In this document: positions 24,355 to 33,957 of the stretch, one piece after another
Layout: the number at the start of each line of letters is the position of its first letter
Numbering within the stretch: position 1 is the first letter of the stretch
Assembly: GCA_002803225.1 (NCBI GenBank)
Contig: NXFV01000479.1
Span: forward strand, 1 to 53,336
Length of the DNA stretch: 53,336 nt
Direction of reading: 5' to 3'
Origin: Gamarada debralockiae
Taxonomy: Eukaryota > Ascomycota > Leotiomycetes > Helotiales > Hyphodiscaceae
Notes under the pieces: generated by a model
Database searches by the model: none
Seen by the model: only the letters and a program-made list of their open reading frames with translations
What the model was told of the DNA's origin: nothing
Position numbers and translations under genes: made by a program

Positions 24355-25519
24355 GACCTCCTGTTGGATGATTTCCCGTCTTCGAAATTGATCAAAGATG
24401 CAGATTGCAAGGATGGGGGCGGAACAGCGTCGGATGGAGGAATTGGATGAAATGGTAGACGGATATGCGATCTGCTTATTTTCTTCGCCTAATTCAATTC
24501 AGTGGTACCTTCGGCGTTAAATAAAGCCCTGTGTTTGAGGCGTCTGTGGCTGCGTGGTTGCTGAAGTTGAAGAAAGAAAGAACGCTGGACGTTGGTTGGC
24601 GATGTGGGGTAATGCTATAATTGAGTGGTACAAATGCGAATTGCTTACGCCTATTACGGTGGGCGATAATAACAAAACCGAAAAAACCCAGATCGGGCTT
24701 TGACCAAACACCAAATTCATCGATCAGCAGTTTAGAACTTCATTAAATACTACAACAATACTTGATCTACTCCCTTCCCTTATACGATATAATGCCTCGT
24801 CCAGCTAAGGATATTAATTCTTTAAAGGATAATATCAGGTTGGCAGCGAGACATACTAAGAGAGGGGACAATACGGATCTAATCAAGAGCCGTAGCTTTA
24901 CAGGAAGCAATCGCATTAATACAATACCGCTAGAATAGATAGCCAGCGTAAAAGAGAGGCAAGAACTTAGTATTATGGACGTGTAAATAGTACTAGTAGA
25001 ACTGCTGCTACTCGAGGCAGGTCTGTTGTCGAGGTCCATGTGTAACAAAAGTACAAGGAATGCAGGTTCAAGGGCGATTTCAGAAGGGTGATCAGGTGAT
25101 CACAAGTGCATGTGATTTAAGCAAGGTTCTTATAATTGTAAGAACCCCCCACATAACATTCGCTAGTACTATCACACGTGATAGCGTTGGAGATTGAACC
25201 TAGAATTACACTAATGTTAAGCCTTGGCTCAATAAATGCAACGACCCTAAAGGAGTTAATCTAGACTCATAGAAGCTCTGAAGATCAGAAGCCCTAAAGG
25301 ACTGTAGTAAGGCCTAGGCCTTGGAGGAGTAGTCTAGGCCTAGAGGGAATTGAAGGGATTGATCTAGACCTGTGGAAGCCCTAAGGGTCTAGAAGGCCAT
25401 GGGGTACAAGATATCCTAGGAACTGGGGTCTAGACTTCAGTGACCTCCAAAGGGATCGGAAATGCTGATCTTAGCTTATATGGGACTAGTAACTAATATA
25501 GCAGCTACTAGAGCTAGGA
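24355..25519. repeat. Decayed, AT-rich repeat-like region
   Basis: No intact gene. From about 24730 the sequence is rich in TTAA/TAAT and a short frame at about 24792 (MPRPAKDINSLKDNIRLAAR) resembles the start of repetitive fungal proteins beginning MPRPxKD, but it stops after about 48 codons. Positions 25250-25450 contain many CTAGACC/CTAGGCC-type palindromic units. This looks like mutated transposon sequence. Confidence 0.4.
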
Positions 25520-25523
25520 ATAA

Positions 25524-25735
25524 AGGATAAGTAAGGCTTGCCAACCCTACTTGAAGGAGAGCAAGCTTGAGTTTCGGAAGTCAGATCGTACGAAAGCTTA
25601 GGAAATACAACCAATACTTCTTCATTTACCGAACTGCTACTTCTCTGTTGTACTGCGATCCCTCCTTGTTGCCCTCCAGCTACCTCCAGCTGTTACACCA
25701 TGACCCTGTCGTAACTGTAACTTATAGTGCTACCT
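25524..25735 (+). repeat. Left copy of diverged direct repeat (LTR-like)
   Basis: Shares an ordered set of blocks with 27028-27230: GATAAGTAAGGC, ACCCTACTT, GGCAAGCTTGAGTTT-like, TGCTACTTCTCTG, GATCCCTCC, GCCCTCCAG, and TGTAACT/TATAGTGCTA near the end. The similarity is imperfect, as expected for old long terminal repeats or for RIP-mutated copies. Confidence 0.5.
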
Positions 25736-25919
25736 ATAATCACTATATAGAAATAAGAGAATATAGTATAGATGTATATACGAGGTATGTGTAACATTGA
25801 TACGGGCGAGGACGGGTTATGTACGGGCAGGGTTACGGACCGCAAGGACGAGATTATGGCGAGAGGCCCTGTGACGGCAGTCGTCGTCACCTGTGGCTTA
25901 CTATGCGACAGCTTGGCGG

Positions 25920-25946
25920 TTTCGCCCGTTTCGCCCGTTTCGCCTA
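25920..25946 (+). repeat. Three tandem 9-bp units (TTTCGCCCG)
   Basis: Three copies of TTTCGCCCG (last one slightly changed) form a GC-rich minisatellite inside an AT-rich island. Confidence 0.7.
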
Positions 25947-26749
25947 AGGTTAGGCTAGGGGTACAAGAGCTCGGCCATTCCATTCCTTTGGCCTTTCCCT
26001 TTCTTCCTTAGTTTAGTATTTTGACAGACAATGAGACTTAGATCTTTGGTGCATTCGACCATTGCTTTGCTCCTGCCGTCACAGGCCCCCTTAAACTCGT
26101 CCAAAGGATTACAGCGATCTTATTATTAGTTAAGAGATTCATATGCTAATAACTAGTACTTATCTTTATAATTAACTGCATTTGCGGGTTAAGCAGTATA
26201 TAGTACTAGCTGCTAGCAGGGTCCGTGAGACGCTCGTGGGCAGTCTATTATATACTAATGAACAGATTATAGTCTATAAGTATCTATAAAAGTTCCAAGA
26301 GAGTCCCATGGTCAAGTTGCGGGCAGCGGTCTATTTGTACGTCTGTAGCATAGTCTAGGTTATAGAAGAAGAGCTAAGTAAAGGAAGGGATTTATCCCTT
26401 AGCTGGCTATAGAGAGCCTTAATAGTAGAAGAGCTCGCTGTGGATTTGAAAACACTAAACTCTACTATGTGAATTAACCCGAGTATCCTTATTATAGCTT
26501 ATAGAGGTAAAAGTGAGAGCCGAGTTGTATTTATAGGTGTGTTTCCAGAACTCGTAGGCGCGTGGGGTATCGTCCGTCAAGTATAACACGAGCCTTGTTG
26601 GCGCGCGCCAGCAAGTCCCCTATGCTGTATAGCTCTTGGGCGATTTCACATAGTTGATTATTACTTGAGCCAAACTCAACATTGTGCACAGTCAGCGATT
26701 GATCAGCGGTTAGTTATGTTGATAGGTCTAGAAGGTACGGTGATATCTA

Positions 26750-26829
26750 GGGACAGGCAGCAGGCTATCGGTACAGGCAACAAGATATCAGTACAGGCAG
26801 CAGGCTATCGGGACAGGCAACAGGAATAA
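26750..26829 (+). repeat. Four tandem 20-bp units
   Basis: Four successive 20-bp units of the form GGGACAGGCAGCAGGCTATC, at 26750, 26770, 26790 and 26810, with a few substitutions between them. Between the two LTR-like copies. Confidence 0.75.
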
Positions 26830-27027
26830 GCTGTATCAAGCTGTAGATATAACAGAAGGGTTGAACTATGTAGGAATGGGCAGAGATTTTGAATTGAAGC
26901 TTACGAAGCCTATTTTGGACTAGCGCTATATGCATCTCAGTATTAGGGTTCTCATAACAACAAGTTAGTGTATAGTCAGTTGCAGAGTCAACTAGTACAG
27001 CTAGCATGTGGAGACAGGAGTCAGGAG

Positions 27028-27230
27028 TGAAGGATAAGTAAGGCCTATTGACCCTACTTGGGGAAGGCAAGCTTGAGTTTTAGAACTCACGAGCGTACAA
27101 ATACTACGGAATCTCTTTTCGACCACTACGAATACAATCGCTATTGTCTCTCTTTCCCTATTGCTACTTCTCTGATATACTGTAATCCCTCCTGGTGCCC
27201 TCCAGTTACTGTAACTGTTACATATAGCAC
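27028..27230 (+). repeat. Right copy of diverged direct repeat (LTR-like)
   Basis: Direct-orientation partner of 25524-25735, about 1.5 kb downstream. Repeat-derived sequence continues to about 27418, where GGGCCGTCACA abuts sequence that codes for an internal part of a HET domain. TGTGACGG at about 25870 is the inverse of that ending. Confidence 0.5.
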
Positions 27231-27418
27231 TATATAAAGGCTTTAAAAAGAGCATAATAGTATGTGTATTAAGATGAAAAAAAAAACCAAGCTGAAGAAA
27301 AAGAAGAAGAACTCTGTAAGGGGCTTGAGCTTGTGTACAGGAGCTATGCCAAGCTACGTTAGGCAAGCGAGAGAGGGCCTTGGAGAAAGCACGTGAGGGC
27401 CGGGGCCAGGGCCGTCAC

Positions 27419-28490
27419 AACAGCAACCAGGCCGATGTGACTCAAAGGAATTTCACACTGATAGGTACAATCAATCAGAGTGCGGCGGAGGTGCTGGTCT
27501 GGCTGGGGAAACACGCCGAAGAGGATGAAGACAGCTGATCGGGACCTGCAAAGCGCACGAAAATGGCGTCTAACTTTACAAATTCATTTTCAAGGGTGGC
27601 ACTCGTAGATTTGGCATGGTATGTCAACACTCGACGCCTGGGCGAAGGATACCCTGACGCGGACGATGAAGTCTGGGCACTCCTCAACTTGATTGGCAGG
27701 AAGTGGTTTACACGCCTCCGGATCATCCAGGAGGTGGTGCTGCCGGATATCGACAGAGACAGGGCAGTGTATGGATCGCGAGGGATTTGTGGAAGGCCTT
27801 GAACAACGCTGTCTTAAGGATGCAGAAAAGTATCAGCCTAGTTCCCCCTTGCATAGGCGGCTTTTTCCAAGAGCGAATGGTAGGTTTTGGGACCTTCGAG
27901 ACAAAGCGGTCTTTGCGTTGACATCGACTGAAGGACATCATGCAAGGCTGGTGAGCGCAATCCTCTCTATTACTAGAGGCTGGTTTGCCGAGACCGACCG
28001 GCAGGACAGAGTCTTTGCCCTCTGGGGTTTGTTGAAACAGGTCGGGACACCCAGCACTGAGAGCGGACTATTGGAGATCCTCAGCCGAGGTATTTATTGA
28101 CTTTGCGAAGTTCCTATTCGAAGGACTGCGGACAATGAGCTTCTGTTGGAGTCTTACCCTCAAAATCTTGATGGGCTTCCCTCTTGGACGCCAAAGCTGG
28201 CAGGAATACTACAATTTGCGAACGACCCTATTGTTGAAGATGACTTAACAGGATCGTTTTCCGCACCTCTGCGGGCATTAGCTTTCCGGGAGGTTGACGT
28301 ACTTTGCGCACCAAAGGGATCATAATCGACCTTGTTGGATCCATGGGGTGTGTGGCCTAAAATTCAGAGACTTGGACGTGTTATGGATTTAAACGTAAGC
28401 TCCCTTAAAGCGGCCCTTCATATCGGGAAGGTTAGATCTTGGGCTCGCCACTCGCCAAGAACAAACATGTCGAGCCAATCCGTCACCGAG
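27419..28490 (+). pseudogene. HET-domain (heterokaryon incompatibility) pseudogene, 5' truncated
   Basis: Remnant of a HET-domain gene, a family that triggers incompatibility cell death. The coding frame begins abruptly at the repeat junction with NQADVTQRNFTLIG, matching the canonical INQxDxxER motif, then SAAEVLVWLGKHAEEDEDS, an in-frame TGA at about 27536, and after it LIGRKWFTRLRIIQEVVL (family consensus: WFxRxWxxQE). The frame then shifts; the next segment contains GWFAETDRQDRVFALWGLL (consensus: atDxrDxvyaLlGL) and later GLPSWTPKLAG. The N-terminal third, including the IDxLCI core, is missing. Stops, a frameshift and loss of the 5' end make function very unlikely. It is convergent with the Clr5-TPR gene. 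Confidence 0.75.
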
Positions 28491-28492
28491 GT

Positions 28493-30905
28493 CTAGAAAA
28501 GGACATTGATGGACCCGAGGGGTTCTCTGGGTCCTGTTAAAAGCGAAGAGCTAGAGAAATATCTCAGAACCATGCATATGGTATATGTATTGCTTGAACT
28601 CAATTGGTAGTTCGCCTCGTCGATCCAGCTTTGAACATAGGCCATAGCTGGGTGATCATCTTCCACCGCACATCGAATTTTCTGTAAGAATTCTTGATAT
28701 AAAAACAAGGCGTCCATATAACGGCCCTGCTTCTCATAACAGGTTCCGAGACTCACGCAGCTGATGATTGTGTTGTGATCGGCGGGCCCCAAAATCTCCA
28801 GTGTTATCCGGAGATCCTTCTCGTGCCATGTTTCGGCTTCTTGATATCTCCCTCTCCTGCTTAAGGTTTTCCCGAACTCAAACATAGTTGCCAGTGTTGA
28901 TGTGTGATTCTCTCCCAGTATTTTTATCTGCTGCATTAGTGTTTGTTCCAGCACCTCTTCGCTTTCTTGGAGACGGTTTTGCTTTCGCAACACTCGTCCA
29001 AGAAGGTAGCAACAATCCATGGTAGTTGGGTGTGTGTCTCCAAGGTGCTCATATGCGTTTTCCATCGACGATCGATAGAGTCGTACTGAATCTTCAAATT
29101 GGCCTTGGTGTTCGAGGGCCTGTGCAAGATAATTCAAACACCAGCACAAATCATTTGGTGGAATTCCAGGTAATTCGTACGAAAGCTGCACAGTGATGCC
29201 TTGAAGACGTTGGCTCTCGGTGTATCTATGCTGCTGTCTAATTGAGTTGGCCAATCTGGATATAGTATCCAGTGTTTCCGGATGCTTTGGCCCAAAAGAC
29301 GTTAGGTTGATCTGTACTAGCTGTCGGTAAATGGCCTCTTCCTTATCATTCCATCCCATTTCAGCATATATTCTAGCCAAAGCCGTGAGAGATCTTCGAG
29401 TTAACTCATGATCTTGTGGCAAGGTCTCAGCTATTACCGAATGCACCTTTTGATGCATCTCCTTGGCCTCCCCCGTTCTACCGAGGTAGCAGATGACATT
29501 AATCAGTCCAAGCCGTGAACATATGGTGGTGAGAGACCATGCTTCGTCGGTTCTTTGTCGAGTAGCAACTACTTTTCTGTACCAATATTCCGCTTGGTTC
29601 ATCTTATCCTGGTTGTAATAAACGGTAGCCAAAGCTTCCATGGTCTTAATAACGGCAGGGTGAGTTTCGTCAGAAACTCGACTCAACTGAGAGAACTGGA
29701 AAATTGTACTGGGCTTCCTTCTGCTGGTAGGAGACAGCAAGAGGTGTTGATGCTTTCGTGCTCTGGGTAGAACGCAAGTTTGGAAATGGATAGAGTTCGC
29801 CGAGAGGACTGGGTAACGTAGGGACATAAACGCCGGAAGGAAACCAAACGTCGGATTTCTGGCCTTTAAATGGCGTCCATGTAGCTTGGCTACGGTATAT
29901 GCTATCAGAATATGCGGCATCAGAATATTCGGAATCCTCTGTTTCATTGGCATCTGCAGAGCGGGCCCCTCTTGGAGTGCAACAGAGACGCATCAAGTCG
30001 GAGCCGGAGAGGTATTCTCTTGTCTTCTTGACTGTGAGGGATGCAGACGGGGCAAAACCAGAAAGTGATTCGATGTAATCTTCATGGCCTTTTGATCCGT
30101 GCCTTAGAGACTCAAGAAGGTGAATCAATTGAGGAGATCCAACAACATCCAAAGTAGCGAAATCAGGGGACTCTGAAGTACGTAGCAGCCTCTCGCCACT
30201 TGAGTATGTCACTTTAATTATCAGCAAGAGCTGGAATAGTGCGGTTGTTTCTAAATTCAACATACCTGGAGGTGAAGCGGAAGAAATTGGGAGTAGGTGG
30301 TGAGTGCATTCTAAGCCCATTTCTTTCTTCCAGCGCTCAAGCTTCAGCTTTTCTATTTTTCGCCCCGATTGGTCGACCAAGCTCCCTGACCCTAGATTTT
30401 GCAAGATGGCTTGCCTCTCCTTCCTGTTGGTGTTTTTTTTGAAACCCCATTCACCAACCTTTCTGCTGAATTGGCGTTTCCTGGGTAAACATTGTCAGAA
30501 TATTTTAATTTTAAAGTCGGAGAGTAATCCATACGTAGGTAGGAAGTTGAAGTCCTCTCGAATGGCCGTGGCAATGTGTTTGAAGGGTTTGCCTTCTTCT
30601 ATGTACATGCGTCGAACCAAAGGTTTGAGGGTCTCCCACTGATCCTTGGATAGTTGTTGTCGCATGGACAATATTGACGAATTCCGAGAAGCTTCTGAGG
30701 GGACCTGAGCAATGGAGGCTACAGTCTTGTCTTCCGGATGAACCGGTTCTAAGCAGGGGAATAGCGATAATGCTGAGTAGCTGTCTGCCAAAACTTGCTC
30801 TGAGCTAGATGTGTTCATGTTAAAGATGGGCATCAAAGCTATGCTGTTGGGTGAAGAATTCAGGATATTTGGTATGTGCGGCATCTTGGGGAGCCTCGTC
30901 CTCAT
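28493..30905 (-). CDS. Clr5-domain / tetratricopeptide (TPR) protein
   Basis: Large gene with an N-terminal Clr5 DNA-binding-like domain and C-terminal kinesin-light-chain-type TPRs. Deduced exons (minus) begin 30905-30535, 30480-30266 and 30211 onward. Clr5 covers about residues 87-145 (QWETLKPLVRRMYIEEGKPF, then VGEWGFKKNTNRKERQ after intron 1). A Ser/acidic linker follows (DANETEDSEYSDAAYSDS). From about 29690 down to the stop at 28493-28495 a different frame encodes at least six TPR units with HP-x-T and A-x-x-Y/LG-x-x motifs (for example HPETLDTISRLANSIRQQ, HPTTMDCCYLLGRVLRKQ). Joining the two frames needs a one-base shift or a 49-nt intron with a poor GTCTCC donor (29735-29687). So the gene is either spliced unusually, split or frameshifted. 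The role is probably regulatory or scaffold; unproven. Confidence 0.7.
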
Positions 30906-31889
30906 TTGAGGAAGGAGATGACGGGGTCAGAGTGATAGCCTACATCATTAATTCTCCCAAAAATTAAAATTTCCGAGCTCGTAAATTAGCGATTGGCTCA
31001 AAATGAATGTACCGTGCATTAGCTCACAAATCACAGTTGTCTCTTTCCAGCGGTTCAAATCTGACCTATGAAATACACTAAAAAATCCCCCCGCATTAGC
31101 GCAGACTCCGCTCACCCAGGGGTGGCATGTCCTGGGCGAAGTTGTACAGTTCTCATCCCGCAGATAGCACGGAAAGGCTAACATTTTTCAGCCTTGCCAA
31201 TAGCAATTGCCCAAACCCCAGGCTAGTTCCTCAAATTTCCCGCCGTGCATGCTTTCCGTCAAGGATAGGAGACGTTTCGGAAGATTTAAAACGCCACATG
31301 CGTGGAATTCCCCGATGCTGAGAAAATCATTATTCGAACAAGTCGTTGAAGACTCCATTTGGCCCTGTCAACTAAGCAGAAGACCATAGTGACCGTTGCT
31401 TTTGAAAACCGGGCTTGATTATTCTATGCAAGGTCATACCATGTGGTATCCAGAACTGAAGAAGGTAAGACTGGGTTTAATGTTCCGGTGCTACACAAGG
31501 CTTCCTAAATATCTCTCGTCCCAAATACAGGAGAGATCCCTGCTCGTACAAAGTCTCCCCGCATAAGTTTGGCATTATCGACCCCTGTCGCACCCAAGTC
31601 TGGGAAGCCCGAAGAATTCGCTCTATCCAATCCCAAATTCAATACATATTTCTTTCTCTGCCAGTTGAGCAAGATTGAAAAGACCCGTGCATAACAATCT
31701 TTAGAGACTGTTGTATGGTAATGGTCATCAATCATCAATCAGACAATGATGCGAACAAGGAGTATATCAGTAAGGCGTGTTCCAGCTTTGCAACATTGTT
31801 GCCACTCACCATCAGACGAACAACCCTTCATCGTTGAACAGTTAAATTACCCTCCGGTATATAACCAAGATCACTGAAAATAAGGAAAC
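30906..31889. other. Intergenic region, no gene seen
   Basis: About 1 kb between the Clr5-TPR gene (divergent, minus) and the orphan ORF at 31890. No domain, repeat or RNA recognised. The left part presumably carries the Clr5-TPR promoter. Confidence 0.4.
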
Positions 31890-32417
31890 ATGAAATTTCA
31901 AGATATTGCGGCCTTGTGCACAGGGCCTGGACAGGCAAAAAAAAGTACTGCTGTTATTGAAGTCCGTCAATACTCCACAACTCCCTTCATGCAACTTAGC
32001 AACGTCCCCCAATATGGCCAGCAACAACTAACAGTGTTTCAGACAAATTCGTACAACCAACTTCCTAGTCTCCCCACCCGCAGCGACACCCAACCAATAA
32101 TCTCGTCAACGATCGCTAAGCACGATCAGCAATATAAAGGACGTCCCTACCCCGATGACCCAGGATTGAACAACTATTCAAACCAGAAGATAAATTCGCA
32201 TGCGGCGCAGTCGTCAACGATAGTCTCCAGCTTGACACCACTAGAGCGCTGGCGCCAGGAAAATGATCAAGATTCTCCTTGGAATGACATTGAATCATTC
32301 TCAGCGTTCGCGACCGATGAAAAGGAAGGAAATGAAGTTGTGGGTGGAGAACAGCAAGAGGAGTGCGATGACTGGAGTGTGCTGACCAATTCTGGGAGTG
32401 TATCTGAGTTGATTTGA
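31890..32417 (+). CDS. Hypothetical disordered 175-residue protein
   Basis: Single open frame from ATG 31890 to TGA 32415-32417. It is rich in Gln, Ser, Asn and Thr (QYGQQQLTVFQTNSYNQLPS), with an acidic C-terminal third that contains LERWRQENDQDSPWNDIESF and ends EECDDWSVLTNSGSVSELI. It has no transmembrane segment or signal peptide and no family I recognise. The composition is unlike random AT-rich sequence, which supports real coding, but the N-terminus may lie in an unseen upstream exon. The acidic aromatic tail would fit a regulator-interacting protein; that is speculation. Confidence 0.45.
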   Translation: MKFQDIAALCTGPGQAKKSTAVIEVRQYSTTPFMQLSNVPQYGQQQLTVFQTNSYNQLPSLPTRSDTQPIISSTIAKHDQQYKGRPYPDDPGLNNYSNQKINSHAAQSSTIVSSLTPLERWRQENDQDSPWNDIESFSAFATDEKEGNEVVGGEQQEECDDWSVLTNSGSVSELI

Positions 32418-33077
32418 TTGTCCGATAGAAGTTGAAGTGTTTTGGGCCTGCTTTAATAGGCCACTACTAAAGCCTTCAATAAAGTAGGTTGCGATCTATT
32501 GCTAGATCTAGCAAATTTATTTCAACTCTTTGCCTTTATTGAGTGATAATGTATATATTGTGGAGCACTCCAATTCTTGTAGGCATCAATTCCTGGGGAC
32601 GTGAAGGCCGTAAACGCCAGCCATTATCATTCAGTCCTGAGCTATTTTTCTTCCTCTTCTCTCTTGCTCTTCGAAACATCTGCGGCATGAGATTTGTATA
32701 TAATAAATCCTACCCACCACTCTGTGCTGCTCTTTGAAATTTTCTCATCCACTTGTGTACGATATTGAATTTTGCTCAAACCTCTAGTGACCATAACTAT
32801 GTGGTTCCAGCTTCCGCTCTGATTCAAAGGAAGGAACGGAGAACGAGATTACGATGGAGAATCAGCCCAAACCAGTGCCGAGTCCAATCATTTCGCAAAT
32901 ACCTAAGTCCCAAGAGGAGAACAGCGTCCCATAAGTAAAGAATCAAACAACAAGGAAGGCTACAGCAGCAACTAGCACAGTAGCACCTGCGGGACAGCCT
33001 GAAATACTGGCAGTTCCTATTATCGAGGCCGTCCGCCCTTACACGTGCTTGGGCATCCGATGCCTGTTCTCACCCTG
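32418..33077. other. Intergenic region, no gene seen
   Basis: AT-rich at first, with only short frames. No recognisable features before the SINE-like insertion. Confidence 0.4.
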
Positions 33078-33087
33078 CCTAGGCACT

Positions 33088-33354
33088 GGACGCTAACCCG
33101 TTTAGGTGCCAATAGAATGTAATTTCCCCCTCCGACCCGATTTGGGTCAGAGCTTGCCTATACGCCGTAGAGGCACTCTTAATCAACGTATGGGGGTAGT
33201 GGTGCAGTGATGGTGCATACCATCTGGCGTTGGTTGGGGAGCAAACTAACAGGTTCGAATCCTGTTACCCCCACCGGGAATTGGGTACTCCTATACGACC
33301 TACAGAAATCCTATAGCCTCTTTGCTATAACATGGCTTGTCTTAATAAAAAAAA
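33088..33354 (+). mobile_element. SINE-like insertion with A-rich tail and target-site duplication
   Basis: The 10-bp word CCTAGGCACT lies at 33078-33087 and again at 33355-33364, the second copy directly after an A-rich tail (TAATAAAAAAAA). The 267-bp interval contains a tRNA-like core with a B-box (GGTTCGAATCC) and an A-box-like TGGTGCAGTGATGG. Target duplication, A tail and internal pol III promoter elements are the hallmarks of a tRNA-derived SINE. The tRNA-like part begins 104 bp inside the element rather than at its 5' end, which is atypical. Confidence 0.5.
33192..33273 (+). ncRNA. tRNA-like core of the SINE-like element
   Basis: GGGGGTA at 33192-33198 pairs perfectly with TACCCCC at 33266-33272, and ACAGG-TTCGAAT-CCTGT forms a perfect T arm next to it. 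The middle does not fold into normal D and anticodon arms (a GATGG/CCATC hairpin forms instead), so this is tRNA-derived rather than a working tRNA gene. Confidence 0.5.
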
Positions 33355-33364
33355 CCTAGGCACT

Positions 33365-33957
33365 ATGGCGGGGTACCCCCTTTTTCTTTGATTTCATGTA
33401 TTCAAGGTCATATCACATGATCTCGGCTTTCCCGAGCTCACATGACTTGCGGTTTATCTGCCTTGTAGATTAGTTTCATCATCATACATACAATTGAGCT
33501 CTTTGCCAACCAATGATATCGACTATTCTACGTGTTCAGAAGCCTTCGTTTGGCTCCTATCGCCATACTACCGTCCGACTGCCTTTTATCCGTGGGGGCA
33601 AATTTACCTCTCGGCACCCCGTAATTACAGGGCACACCCTTCCGAAACCCAAGTCTTTTAGGCTCCTAGGCCCTAAACTCACAGCGCATTGCCTTCTGAA
33701 ATTACAGGCTGACTGTCGCATTACAGGCTGTTAGTTACAGCAATTGCTCGCAATCGACCGCTGTAATTATAGGGTAGTACACCACGAATTTTCTCGGAAT
33801 CAGTGCATAAGCACCTATGCATATTATAATCAACGGTTCTAATTCTCTCTAAAGCAGGATTTCTACTTACTAGAACGTATCATATAAAGCAATTAAATTA
33901 GTACTTTGACATCCGACATGATAGCCTTCTCTGATTGAGATCTGACAACGCCAACTT
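33365..33957. other. Intergenic region downstream of GH115 gene
   Basis: No gene seen. ATTACAGGCTG occurs twice at about 33700 and 33720, and CTGTAATTA-type words recur nearby, suggesting a small decayed repeat. Confidence 0.35.

Noticed and set aside
24767..25048. Minus-strand 93-codon Ser-rich hydrophobic frame
   Set aside because: Lies in decayed AT-rich repeat sequence and lacks any family signature.
29555..29770. Plus-strand frames within the TPR region and other overlapping frames in real genes
   Set aside because: Shadows of the conserved minus-strand TPR coding sequence.
33192..33273. Intact tRNA gene
   Set aside because: Acceptor and T arms are perfect, but D and anticodon arms do not form and the middle is wrong for any isotype; treated as tRNA-derived.
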